From Pseudonocardia ammonioxydans (GTDB taxonomy: Bacteria > Actinomycetota > Actinomycetes > Mycobacteriales > Pseudonocardiaceae), in assembly GCF_900115005.1 (NCBI RefSeq), contig NZ_FOUY01000004.1:62001-126000 (forward strand): a DNA stretch of 64,000 bases, read 5' to 3'. Positions 34,612-42,666 of this stretch are shown piece by piece. The translations under genes were made by a program, and so were the position numbers. Every line of letters starts with the position of its first letter. Position 1 is the stretch's first letter. The notes under the pieces were generated by a model. The model saw only the letters and a list, made by a program, of their open reading frames with translations. It had not been told where the DNA came from and made no database searches.

Positions 34612-36324
34612 GTGAACTCAGTGGTCCTGACACTGGTCGGCATAGCGATCATCGTCGCCGGCTACCTCCTCTACTCGAAGTACCTGGCCACGCGGGTCTA
34701 CAAGCTGAGCCCGTCGTTCACGACGCCGTCGCGGGAGTTCACCGACGGCGTCGACTACGTCCCGACCAACAAGTTCGTCCTCTGGGGACACCACTTCACC
34801 TCCGTTGCCGGCGCAGCCCCGATCGTCGGCCCGGCCGTCGCGGTGATCTGGGGCTGGGTGCCGGCGTTCCTGTGGGTCACGCTGGGCACGGTGTTCTTCG
34901 CCGGCATGCACGACCTGGGTGCGCTCTGGGCGTCGGTACGGAGCAAGGGCCAGTCCATCGGGTCGCTGTCCGGACGCTACATCGGCAGCCGGGGCCGGAA
35001 CCTGTTCCTCATCGTCATCTTCCTGTTGCTGCTGATGGTGAACGCGGTCTTCGCCGTGGTCATCGCCGAGCTCCTGGTCGCCCAGCCCACGGCCGTGATC
35101 CCGGTCTGGGGCGCGATCGTCGTCGCCGTGCTGATCGGCCAGGCGATCTACCGGATGAAGTGGAACCTGCCGCTCGTGTCGGTCGTGGGCGTCGTCGCGC
35201 TCTACGCGCTGATCCTGCTGGGGGACCGCTTCCCGATCGAGCTGCCGGACACCGTCCTGGGGCTGTCGACCGGCGCGTTCTGGATCATCGTCCTGTTCCT
35301 GTACGCCGGTGTCGCCTCGACCCTGCCGGTCTGGATGCTGCTGCAGCCGCGCGACTACATCAACGGGCTCCAGCTGTTCATCGGCCTGGGCATCCTGTAC
35401 GCCGCGATCCTCGTCTCCGCGCCGACGATCGTGGCTCCGGCCGTGAACGAGAATCCGCCCCCCGGCACGCCCGGCCTCGTGCCACTGCTGTTCGTCACCA
35501 TCGCGTGCGGTGCGATCTCCGGGTTCCACGGCATGGTCTCCTCCGGCACGTCGTCGAAGCAGCTGGACAAGGAGACCGACGCGCGCTTCGTCGGCTACTT
35601 CGGCGCCGTCGGGGAGGGCCTGCTGGCGCTGGGCACGATCATCGTCGTCACGGCCGGGTTCGAGACGCTCGCGAGCTGGGAGGAGACCTACTCCGCGTTC
35701 AACGAGGGCGGTGTGGTCACGTTCGTCACCTCGGGCGGGTCGATCCTCAACGACGGTCTCGCCATCCCGGTGTCACTGTCCGCCACGATCCTCGCCACGA
35801 TGGCGGTGCTGTTCGCGGCGACCACGATGGACACCGGCGTGCGGTTGCAGCGCTACATCGTCGAGGAGATCGGCGGCCTCATGGGGCTGCGGTTCAGCAC
35901 GTTCGTGGCCACCGTCATCGTGATCGTCTTCGGTTTGGGGCTGTCCTTCGGCGCGGACGTGACCGGGTCCGGCGAGGGCGGCATGGTGATCTGGCCGTTG
36001 TTCGGCACCACCAATCAGCTCTTGGCCGCGCTGACACTGGCGATCATCACCGTGATGCTGGTCCGCAGACGGCGTCCCTACCTACCTGTGCTGCTGCCGC
36101 TGCTGTTCGTGCTGGTGATGACGGTCCACGCGCTGCTCGTGCAGGTCGTGGAGTTCTACAACGAGGGCAACTGGCTGTTGCTGGTCATGGACCTCGTCAT
36201 CCTCGTCGCGGCGGCGTGGGTCGTCGTCGAGTCGGCGATGGCGATCGGGCGTGCCCGCAACGAGGAGCCGGACCCCGAGGACGAGGTGGCCGAAGCGGGT
36301 ACCCGGGATGAGTCCGGACGGTAG
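34612..36324 (+). CDS. cstA: carbon starvation protein CstA (pyruvate/peptide transporter family)
   Basis: This 570-residue membrane protein with more than twelve predicted helices is of the CstA/BtsT family, which imports pyruvate or peptides under carbon limitation. Typical parts are YVPTNKFVLWGHHFTSVAGAAPIVGP (about 44-69), FHGMVSSGTSSKQLDKETDARFVGYFG and WPLFGTTNQLLAALTL. It is shorter than E. coli CstA (701 residues) and close to the short actinobacterial form. GTG 34612. The usual small YbdD/YjiX partner is absent; instead a CC-ending small protein overlaps the 3' end by 17 bp. The upstream 222-bp gap is less GC-rich than its surroundings. Confidence 0.92.
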   Translation: MNSVVLTLVGIAIIVAGYLLYSKYLATRVYKLSPSFTTPSREFTDGVDYVPTNKFVLWGHHFTSVAGAAPIVGPAVAVIWGWVPAFLWVTLGTVFFAGMHDLGALWASVRSKGQSIGSLSGRYIGSRGRNLFLIVIFLLLLMVNAVFAVVIAELLVAQPTAVIPVWGAIVVAVLIGQAIYRMKWNLPLVSVVGVVALYALILLGDRFPIELPDTVLGLSTGAFWIIVLFLYAGVASTLPVWMLLQPRDYINGLQLFIGLGILYAAILVSAPTIVAPAVNENPPPGTPGLVPLLFVTIACGAISGFHGMVSSGTSSKQLDKETDARFVGYFGAVGEGLLALGTIIVVTAGFETLASWEETYSAFNEGGVVTFVTSGGSILNDGLAIPVSLSATILATMAVLFAATTMDTGVRLQRYIVEEIGGLMGLRFSTFVATVIVIVFGLGLSFGADVTGSGEGGMVIWPLFGTTNQLLAALTLAIITVMLVRRRRPYLPVLLPLLFVLVMTVHALLVQVVEFYNEGNWLLLVMDLVILVAAAWVVVESAMAIGRARNEEPDPEDEVAEAGTRDESGR

Positions 36325-36586
36325 CGGGCTTGTGGCGTTCTGCCGTCGCGTCGCCGCCGGGCTCGAGGAGTTCTATGCCGCGCCGTACCGGCGGTCGTTC
36401 GCGCGGGCGAAACGCGACGAGGACGACCTGTTCATGATGATGGTGCTCTCGGAGGCACTCGGATTACCCAATCCGGCCGGCTACTACACGATGGAACTGC
36501 TTCCCGCCGTCTACGAGAACTTCCACGAATGGCACCGCCGGATGGGAATGGAACGCTCACCGCTGGACGAGATCTCGTGTTGCTAG
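36308..36586 (+). CDS. small Cys-Cys-terminal protein (cory-CC-star type)
   Basis: A 92-residue soluble protein whose last two residues are Cys-Cys (DEISCC-stop). It contains [38 protein letters not shown] and [21 protein letters not shown]. This matches what I remember as the cory-CC-star family, named for its C-terminal CC before the stop; that name should be checked by HMM search. It sits between cstA (17-bp overlap) and the ArsA-type ATPase gene (10-bp overlap), so it is co-translated with both. The terminal Cys pair could bind metal, form a disulfide or be lipid-modified; all are inference. Confidence 0.75.
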   Translation: MSPDGSGLVAFCRRVAAGLEEFYAAPYRRSFARAKRDEDDLFMMMVLSEALGLPNPAGYYTMELLPAVYENFHEWHRRMGMERSPLDEISCC

Positions 36587-37560
36587 ATCTGGCCGGTCGC
36601 CGTCGCGTGCTGTTCTTCGGTGGCAAGGGCGGCGTGGGGAAGACGTCGGTCGCCGCCGCAGTCGGCCTCGCCCAGGCGCGTGCCGGGCGGAAGGTGCTGC
36701 TGGTCTCTACCGACCCGGCCCACAACCTGGGGCACCTGTGGCAGCGCACCATCGGCCCCGAGGTCGTCGGCCTGGCCGATCAGCTCGACGGCGTCGAGAT
36801 CGACCCGGAGGCGACGACGGACGAGCACCTCTCGGCGGTACGGGAGACGCTGTACTCGGTGATGCCGCAGCACCTGCGGGGCGAGGTGGACCGGTACCTG
36901 AACCTGTCCCGGCAGTCACCGGGCACGCACGAGGCCGCCGTCCTGGAACGGATCGCCGGTGTGCTGCAGACGGGATTGCCGAGCTACGACCTGATCGTGT
37001 TCGACACGGCGCCCTCCGGGCACACGTCGCGGTTGATGGCGTTGCCGGAGATCATGGCGTCGTGGACGGAGGGGCTGCTGCGCAATCGGCGGAGGTCGGA
37101 GAAGCTCGGTGCCGCCGTCCGCGGGCTGACCCGGGACACGAACCGGAGCGGGCTCGTCGAGGACACCCCACACGACCCGTTGGTCGAGCGTGACCTGCGG
37201 ATCCGGCGGATCCTGCTCGCCCGACGTGAGAGGTTCGAGGCGCTCCGGGACACCCTGAGGGACGAGGCGCTCACCTCCTTCGTCGTCGTCCTGACTGCGG
37301 AACGGCTGCCGGTGCTGGAGAGCGTCGAGCTCCACGGCCATCTCCGGGCGGCCGGGGTCCATGTCGGACAGCTCGTGGTCAACCGACGTTCCCCGGCGGA
37401 CGCGGGGGAGTTCCTGATGCAGCGCCGGGAGCTCGAGGAGCAGTTCATGGAGATGCTCAGCGGGAAACTCCCCGGCATCCCCGTGACCGAGCTGCCGTTG
37501 CTACCGGGTGAGCTGGTCGGTGCGGACGCGGTCGGCCGCTTCGCCGACATGATGGGCTGA
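36577..37560 (+). CDS. ArsA/Get3-family ATPase
   Basis: This 327-residue P-loop ATPase of the ArsA/GET3 (SIMIBI) class has a deviant Walker [11 protein letters not shown] (15-24), switch [13 protein letters not shown], and switch [18 protein letters not shown]. No arsenite-binding Cys cluster or Get3 CxxC is visible, and there is no arsenic gene nearby, so arsenite export is unlikely. Handling of a membrane or tail-anchored partner is possible. GTG 36577 overlaps the preceding small gene by 10 bp; TTG 36580 is an alternative start. Linkage to cstA suggests a role in assembly or energising of that transporter, which is inference. Confidence 0.88.
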   Translation: MLLDLAGRRRVLFFGGKGGVGKTSVAAAVGLAQARAGRKVLLVSTDPAHNLGHLWQRTIGPEVVGLADQLDGVEIDPEATTDEHLSAVRETLYSVMPQHLRGEVDRYLNLSRQSPGTHEAAVLERIAGVLQTGLPSYDLIVFDTAPSGHTSRLMALPEIMASWTEGLLRNRRRSEKLGAAVRGLTRDTNRSGLVEDTPHDPLVERDLRIRRILLARRERFEALRDTLRDEALTSFVVVLTAERLPVLESVELHGHLRAAGVHVGQLVVNRRSPADAGEFLMQRRELEEQFMEMLSGKLPGIPVTELPLLPGELVGADAVGRFADMMG

Positions 37561-37678
37561 CGGGCGACCGCCGCGGACGATCGGCTGTCGACCTCGTTGA
37601 TCGGGGTCGACCTCGCCGGAGCAGGCCTCCGGTTCCACGCTGACTGGCTGCTCCTCGACGCCAACGTGTCTGATCGCG

Positions 37679-37988
37679 TCACGACGCGGCATCGACGGAC
37701 CGGTCGTCGGCGTCGGTCGCCGAGTGGTGGCTCTGCGACACACGCGCCTTGGACATGCCCAAGGCATCCTGAAGGCGGCCGGGTGAAGTCGCGGTGGTCG
37801 GTCGCGAAGATCCACTCCAGAGTGAACTCCTCGTTGTCGAAGAAGTCGATCAGCGCTTCCTGCACGCCGTCACGGGCGTCGGAGAAGCGCTCGAAGTCCA
37901 GGCCGACGAAGGCGTTGCCGGGGAGGCCTTCGACGATGGCCGACCACAGCCCGTCCTCGCGGTTCACGTCGACCGTGTAGGTGCTCAT
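37679..37988 (-). pseudogene. HicB-like antitoxin / HTH protein, frameshifted and shortened
   Basis: From ATG 37988 the frame gives MSTYTVDVNREDGLWSAIVE, then GLPGNAFVGLDFERFSDARD, a HicB-like antitoxin fold of about 68 residues ending near DHRDFTR. In the next frame (37775-37679) comes GRLQDALGMSKARVSQ, a helix-turn-helix typical of the C-terminus of such proteins, then a TGA at 37679-37681. A one-base frameshift plus loss of the usual linker explains both. The unshifted frame runs on against the ArsA gene without meaning. No intact HicA toxin is adjacent. Confidence 0.55.
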
Positions 37989-38057
37989 CAGCGTTCATCC
38001 ACTTCTCCCCGAAGTACGGCGCGAGCCGCTCCTCCAGGTTCCGCAGACCCGTCCAGG

Positions 38058-38205
38058 TCAGTTCGCGTGGAGATCGGTCAGCGAGAAGCGGACGATCTCG
38101 GCTCCGGACGCGCCGACCAGCGCATACCAGCGGTGTGAACCTCGTCCCCGAGATCTCGACAACGGTCGTCGAGTGCCGACGGGTCGTGCGGCGGACGATC
38201 TGCAT
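38058..38205 (-). pseudogene. relic of an unidentified small gene
   Basis: One frame begins MQIVRRTTRRHSTTVVEIS (ATG 38205). Another carries HRWYALVGASGAEIVRFSL and ends at a TGA at 38058-38060. Both stretches have protein-like composition and would join if one or two bases were lost near 38150. It lies 70 bp upstream of the antitoxin-like pseudogene, and could be the broken first gene of the same unit. The family is unknown. The rest of 37561-38554 shows nothing else that I can support. Confidence 0.3.
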
Positions 38206-38554
38206 CGTCGTCGAGTACTTGGTCCGGCGGTTCACCACGATGCCAGGTCCAGCGGGCCGAACGGGCACGCGTTGAGCCCGCTGAACGGATCCGGCGAGCA
38301 GTCGTGCACCACGACCGAAGCCCGCGAGCCTCAGCGAAGTCGCTTCGGCCTTGCAGCGTCGGTCGGGTCGTGTGGGTGTCGGCACCTCACCGGCTGTGCG
38401 AGGCGCGGGCGCTCGCCATGCTCCGGGACGGCATTCGGGCGTGAGTCCGGACAGCCGTTCGCCGCCGAGGTGCGCGAGGTGGTTCACGCGGCTCGGCCCC
38501 ACCGGGGGCATTCGCACCCGCGAACTGTCGGGGGTGCCCGGGATGGTGACGCCC

Positions 38555-39091
38555 ATGACTATCGACGACTTCACCCGCACGCCCAGCCGCTCCGTGGAGA
38601 TCTGGCGCGGAGTGCTGCACGACATGATCGATGAAGTGCTGGACCGGATCCTGGAGGAAACCGGCGCTGCGCCGGACCGCAGTATCGATGACCGGCCCGA
38701 CGACGAGTTCTCCGCTGACGAGTTCTCCGCTGATGAGTTCCACGAGGACGAGCGGCCCGAGGACGGATGGCCCGGAGAGGAGGACGAGGAGCCGCCCGGA
38801 ACTCGACCGTCGATGGAGGAGATTGCCGAGGTCGGGACGCAGTTGCGGGCGAGCCTCGGCGCGGCGCTCGACCGGGGCACCCGGTTCTGGGGCTGCGATG
38901 GCACCCTGCGGTGCACTCGGGCCTGGGCCGAGCACTTCGGTGTGCTCCCCGACCTGTTCGTGGAGCGCTACCGCTGCGCCGGCCTGCACTGCGACTGCGC
39001 GGTGATGCGCGGGGTTCTCGGGCGGGCCGACCTGCCGCGATGTCCGCTCCGGTCGCACAGCCCCGACCAGCGCGGCTCGTCCACGCCGTAA
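38555..39091 (+). CDS. DUF2695-type protein, copy 1 (with acidic insert)
   Basis: A 178-residue protein whose C-terminal part WGCDGTLRCTRAWAEHFGV...RCAGLHCDCAVMRGVLGRAD matches a DUF2695-like Cys/His-containing domain (Cys in GCDGT and HCDC). The N-terminal half (about 45-95) is an acidic insert with a repeated DEFSA unit. It is paralogous to 53836-54111, which lacks the insert. Upstream DNA is also conserved between the copies (TGTCRGGGGTG, then CCGGGATGGTGACGCC). ATG 38555 is chosen to match the paralogue; ATG 38543 would add MVTP. Function unknown; a small metal-binding regulator is possible. Confidence 0.65.
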   Translation: MTIDDFTRTPSRSVEIWRGVLHDMIDEVLDRILEETGAAPDRSIDDRPDDEFSADEFSADEFHEDERPEDGWPGEEDEEPPGTRPSMEEIAEVGTQLRASLGAALDRGTRFWGCDGTLRCTRAWAEHFGVLPDLFVERYRCAGLHCDCAVMRGVLGRADLPRCPLRSHSPDQRGSSTP

Positions 39092-39099
39092 CGTCCCCG

Positions 39100-39400
39100 G
39101 CCGGTGCACGAGAGCTGTTCGATCTCGTGCGGGCAGCGCTGGTGCACCCCGGGCGGTGGTCGGCAAGCCGGCGCGGGGCGACTGCTCCCTGGTGGCGGTT
39201 GGTAGGGGCGGTCGTGGTGCGATCGTCGCCGTGTCGCTCACCGAGTACGTGGCGGGCCTGGGCGCCGAGCCGCTGACCGCGCTGCTCGAGCACCGCGCGG
39301 ACGTCCGCGTCGAACGGCGCACGGCTGATGTGGCAGGGCGTACGAATCTCTCGTGCGTCGGGACGAGCCCATGGGACGTACTACGTCCGGCCGGAGGTCT
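39100..39400 (+). pseudogene. frameshifted relic, unidentified
   Basis: Directly after the DUF2695-like gene one frame reads ARELFDLVRAALVHPGRW. The next frame continues GKPARGDCSLVAVGRGGRG, then AIVAVSLTEYVAGLGAEPLT. Both are protein-like and would join through a one-base shift near 39157, but no convincing start or stop bounds them. The gap 39092-39413 contains nothing else that I recognise. Confidence 0.25.
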
Positions 39401-39413
39401 GACGGACCCGCGG

Positions 39414-41330
39414 TCAGCGTGCCTGCGCCGCCCGGTCGGCCAGCATGCTGCGGTGCTGCACCAGCGCCTTGCGCGCGGCCTTCGCCACCGCCTTGACCGA
39501 GTGCTGCGAGCCGACGGCCTCGAGAACGTCCGCGACCCGCGGGTGGTCGAGCCGCCACAGCGCACCCACGAGCTCCTGCGGACCGGATCGCCCGCCCGCG
39601 TCGACCATCGCGACCACCTCCTCGGCACCCGCCGCGTCCAGCGCGGCGGCCAGCACGTCGACCAGTCCGCACAGGAACCGGGTCGGGTCGACGGTGTCCG
39701 GATCGATCGCGCCCTGCTCGGCCATCCAGTTCAGCACGATCCCGTCGTGCGGCCCCTTGAGGTGCGGACGGACCGCCTCGACGGCCGCGTCCCCGGCGAG
39801 ATCCTCGAGGGCCTGCAGTCCGGCCATCGCGACGATGCTCTCCCGGTTCCCGTCCAGCGCCGCCGCAGCCAGGGCGACGGTCGCGGCGCCCGGGTCGGGC
39901 TGGGCGGCGAACCAGGTACGGGCGTCGGCCATCCACTCCGTCGGATCGGTCGCGCCCACCAGGTCGAGGATCTGACCGGGCCCGGCCTCCGCCGGGTCCA
40001 CCCGCTCGGCCACCTCGATCCCGCCCTCGCGGGCCAGCAGCACCGCCTGGCGGACGCCGACCGGGGTCAACGAGACCCGGCCGCCGATCTCGTGCGCCTC
40101 GTCGCAGTCGTCGCAGTAGCTCGACTCGCGATCCACGATCTGCACGGCACCGAGGGAGACCAGCCGTTCCAGTTGCTCGCGGACGGTGCTCACCACGAGC
40201 TCGTCGATGAACATGGCTGCCCCGCCCAGCGGGGGAAGGACGGTACGGCGCGCCGTCTCAATCAGCTCGTCGGTCTCCGCGTCGCCGTGGAGGAGCTCGA
40301 CCAGGTGCACGATCACGCATCCGTCGAGGAGATCCCCCGCCGGCTCGATCATGTCGAGGAGCGGCACCCGACGTATCCCCACGCCGCTCTCCACCGCCGT
40401 GCGGAAGATCTTGTCGTGGGCGGCGACGGCGTCGAGCGCGGCGAACCGGGCGACCGCGACCAGCTTGCCCTTGTGCCGCCGCACCGCGCCCGACCCGACC
40501 GCCAGGTGGACGTACCAGCTCAGCGTCGGCAACTCGTCGGCCGAGGTGAGCTTCCGCCTGCCGCCGAAGGTCGGGTCGTCGCCCGTGGACAGGGCCTCGA
40601 CGAGATGACGCGCGTCGGCGAGGCGCAGGTTCCCCTTGGCTGTGAGGGTCCGGCCGGGTTCGGCACAGTAGTCGGCGAGAGCACGGATCGTGCGCAGCAG
40701 CGGCGCGGAGGCGGCCGCGGCGTGCACGGCGTCGTCATCGGGGACGCGTACCGGCCCGATCCGGAGCGGCCCGTCGCTGTCGTCGCCCTCGTCGTCGAAC
40801 AGCTCGCGCAGCTGGTCGAGCACCCCGGGAGACTGCTCCGTCATCCGGGAGAACACCGCGTCGAGGTCCTCCGTCGAGCCCGGTTCGCCGGGGCCGATGC
40901 CGCCCGCGCCGGCGAAGAGGCTCTTGGCCATCCCGAAGTTCGCCGGGTTCCCCATCTCCTCGACGAACCGGTTCCGGCTGCGCTCGCAGTGCGCGCGGAT
41001 CCTGCTCGGCGGGTCGCCGCCGGCCAGCGTCCCGGTGTGGGCGAGGAACTCCACGAACGCCGCGACCGTGGCAGGGATACCGGCGCAGTCCTGCGGGTCC
41101 GCGGAGAGCTTGCGCGGGCACCACTCGAGCAGGAACTCGTCGACGTCGGCGATCCGCCAGTGGTCGAGGGCCCCGTCGCCGTAGCCCCATTTCCAGTCCA
41201 TGAGCAGGCCCGCGTCGTCCGGGTCGCCGGGCACGTCGTGTGTGTTCAGCCAGCCCGCGAACTGCTCGCCGAGTTCGTCACGGCGGGCGTGGAACGCGTC
41301 CTCGTCCTCGGGCTCGAACCGCATTCGCAT
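39414..41330 (-). CDS. large protein of unknown function (paralogue of 12144-14210)
   Basis: A 638-residue protein of the same unknown family as 12144-14210. Shared blocks are MRMRFEPEDEDAF at the start, GNLRLADARHLVEAL in the middle and LWRLDHPRVADVLEAVGS...KAVAKAARKALV at the end. This copy lacks the long Asp/Gly linker but has a possible zinc site CDDCDEAHEIGG (about 420-431). The C-terminal third looks like alpha-helical HEAT/ARM-type repeats. Start ATG 41330 is chosen by alignment with the paralogue. Upstream is CACACT-N6-ATG, as for copy 1. It ends convergent with the relic region and begins 76 bp from the amino-acid-oxidase-like gene end. Confidence 0.75.
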   Translation of the reverse strand: MRMRFEPEDEDAFHARRDELGEQFAGWLNTHDVPGDPDDAGLLMDWKWGYGDGALDHWRIADVDEFLLEWCPRKLSADPQDCAGIPATVAAFVEFLAHTGTLAGGDPPSRIRAHCERSRNRFVEEMGNPANFGMAKSLFAGAGGIGPGEPGSTEDLDAVFSRMTEQSPGVLDQLRELFDDEGDDSDGPLRIGPVRVPDDDAVHAAAASAPLLRTIRALADYCAEPGRTLTAKGNLRLADARHLVEALSTGDDPTFGGRRKLTSADELPTLSWYVHLAVGSGAVRRHKGKLVAVARFAALDAVAAHDKIFRTAVESGVGIRRVPLLDMIEPAGDLLDGCVIVHLVELLHGDAETDELIETARRTVLPPLGGAAMFIDELVVSTVREQLERLVSLGAVQIVDRESSYCDDCDEAHEIGGRVSLTPVGVRQAVLLAREGGIEVAERVDPAEAGPGQILDLVGATDPTEWMADARTWFAAQPDPGAATVALAAAALDGNRESIVAMAGLQALEDLAGDAAVEAVRPHLKGPHDGIVLNWMAEQGAIDPDTVDPTRFLCGLVDVLAAALDAAGAEEVVAMVDAGGRSGPQELVGALWRLDHPRVADVLEAVGSQHSVKAVAKAARKALVQHRSMLADRAAQAR

Positions 41331-41336
41331 CGGCAC

Positions 41337-41342
41337 AGTGTG
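41337..41342 (-). promoter_or_regulatory. -10-like CACACT 6 bases before the start
   Basis: Minus strand CACACT-N6-ATG, the same spacing and hexamer as before the paralogue at 14210. Weak alone, more convincing as a conserved pair. Confidence 0.35.
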
Positions 41343-41406
41343 GCGACCTCGTCGGAGACGGGATCCGCGGGGTGGTCGGTGCACGCGGTCGGCAGTTCCC
41401 GGGTAC

Positions 41407-42519
41407 CTATCGAGGGGTCGACTCCCCGAACCGCTCCGGCCGGAAGGGCGCCAGGTCGATCGTCGGCGTCCCGCCGAGCACGAGGTCGGCGACCAGCGAC
41501 CCGGCGTACGGGGCGAGGGTGAGGCCCTTCGGCCCGAACCCCCCGGTGACGACGACGTGCGGGTGCCCGGGCAGCGGTCCGATCACCGGCCGGTCGTCGC
41601 GGGAGACCGGGCGCAACCCGACGCGGGTCTCGGCCAGGGTGGCGTCGGCCAACCCGGGCGCGACGGTGAGCCCGTGCCGGAGCACCTCGAGCTGCCCGGC
41701 GGCGGTGATCCGGTGGTCGAACCCGGAGCCGTCCTCGCGGGTCGCGCCGATCACCACCCGGGAGCCGGGGAACGCGAGCATGTAGTGGCCGGTGAGCGGG
41801 GACAGCACCGGCCAGTGCCCGGTCGGCGGGCTCGACTCCCCGGGCAGGTCGAGGTGGGTGATCTGTCCGCGTTGGGGTGCGATGCCGAGCCGGACGCCCA
41901 GCGGCGCGACGAGGTCGTCGCTCCACGCTCCCGCCGCCACCACCACGGCGTCGGCGGGCACCGGCTCGCCGTCGATCCGGACCCCGGTCTCGTCCAGCTC
42001 GGCGCGACCGGCATGTTCGGCGGCCCCGCCGGCGCGGGCGGCGTCGAGCAGGCTCGCCCGCAACCGGCGGCCGTCGACCCGGGCGCCGCCGGTGATGTGC
42101 ACCGACGCCAGCTCGGGCGCCAGCGGCGGGAACAGCTCCCGGGTCTGCGCCGCGTCCAGCAGCTGCACCGTGCCCGCCGCCGGGTGCTCGTGCGCCCGCG
42201 CTGCGACTCGCCGGTGCACCGACTCCAGCTCACGTTCGTCGGCGGCGGCCACCAGCGCTCCGACCCGCGCGTACGAGGTGTCGAGTGCGGTGCGGTCGCC
42301 CAGCTCGGACACGAGCCGCGGGTAGTAGCTCGCGGCCGCGGCGGCGAACGGGTACAGCCGCTCGTCGCGCAGGTCCCACGGGGAGACGATGCCCGCCCCG
42401 GCCGCCGTCGCGGCACCGGCACGGTCGGCGTCCACGAGCACGACCTCGGCACCGCGCCAGGCCAGGTGGTAGGCGGCACTCGCCCCGGCGATCCCGGACC
42501 CGACCACGACGACGCGCAC
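41407..42519 (-). CDS. FAD-dependent amino-acid oxidase / glycine oxidase-like (DAO family)
   Basis: This 370-residue DAO-family flavoenzyme begins VRVVVVGSGIAGASAAYHLA (GxGxxG dinucleotide fold) with DADRAGAATAAGAGIVSPW close behind. Later blocks are VVVAAGAWSDDLVAPLG and the C-terminal GLRPVSRDDRPVIGPLPG and VVVTGGFGPKGLTLAP, typical of D-amino-acid dehydrogenases or glycine oxidases. Start GTG 42519 has AGGGTGCG upstream; GTG 42528 is also possible. It diverges from the Wadjet operon across a 147-bp gap. No known role for such an enzyme in Wadjet, so proximity is probably incidental. Confidence 0.87.
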   Translation of the reverse strand: MRVVVVGSGIAGASAAYHLAWRGAEVVLVDADRAGAATAAGAGIVSPWDLRDERLYPFAAAAASYYPRLVSELGDRTALDTSYARVGALVAAADERELESVHRRVAARAHEHPAAGTVQLLDAAQTRELFPPLAPELASVHITGGARVDGRRLRASLLDAARAGGAAEHAGRAELDETGVRIDGEPVPADAVVVAAGAWSDDLVAPLGVRLGIAPQRGQITHLDLPGESSPPTGHWPVLSPLTGHYMLAFPGSRVVIGATREDGSGFDHRITAAGQLEVLRHGLTVAPGLADATLAETRVGLRPVSRDDRPVIGPLPGHPHVVVTGGFGPKGLTLAPYAGSLVADLVLGGTPTIDLAPFRPERFGESTPR

Positions 42520-42534
42520 GTCTCGCACCCTGTC

Positions 42535-42565
42535 ACACCGACCTGCCACACCGACCTGCCACACC
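42535..42565. repeat. 13-bp direct repeat between the divergent oxidase gene and jetA
   Basis: ACACCGACCTGCC occurs exactly at 42535-42547 and 42548-42560, followed by ACACC. It lies directly upstream of the oxidase start and about 100 bp before jetA, a possible regulator-binding site. Confidence 0.6.
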
Positions 42566-42654
42566 ACCGGGCCGCCGGAGCGAGCCTCCACTCCCGGGCC
42601 GGGGTTGGAGGACCGGGCCGGCGCCGGTGCGCCGAGACTGTCGGACCCTCTCGT

Positions 42655-42660
42655 TACCCT
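42655..42660 (+). promoter_or_regulatory. -10 TACCCT, leaderless promoter of the jet operon
   Basis: TACCCT is followed by CGCGCC and the GTG of jetA at 42667, with no Shine-Dalgarno. The layout TAnnnT-N6-GTG equals that of the 116-residue genes at 34389 and 51848. Confidence 0.5.
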
Positions 42661-42666
42661 CGCGCC

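Noticed and set aside
36577..37560. Arsenic-resistance operon
   Set aside because: The ArsA-type ATPase has no arsenite-binding Cys cluster and there is no arsB, arsC or arsR nearby.
41200..42666. N-terminal extension of jetA by about 490 residues
   Set aside because: The upstream part is the antisense of the amino-acid-oxidase gene; JetA homology begins only at GTG 42667.
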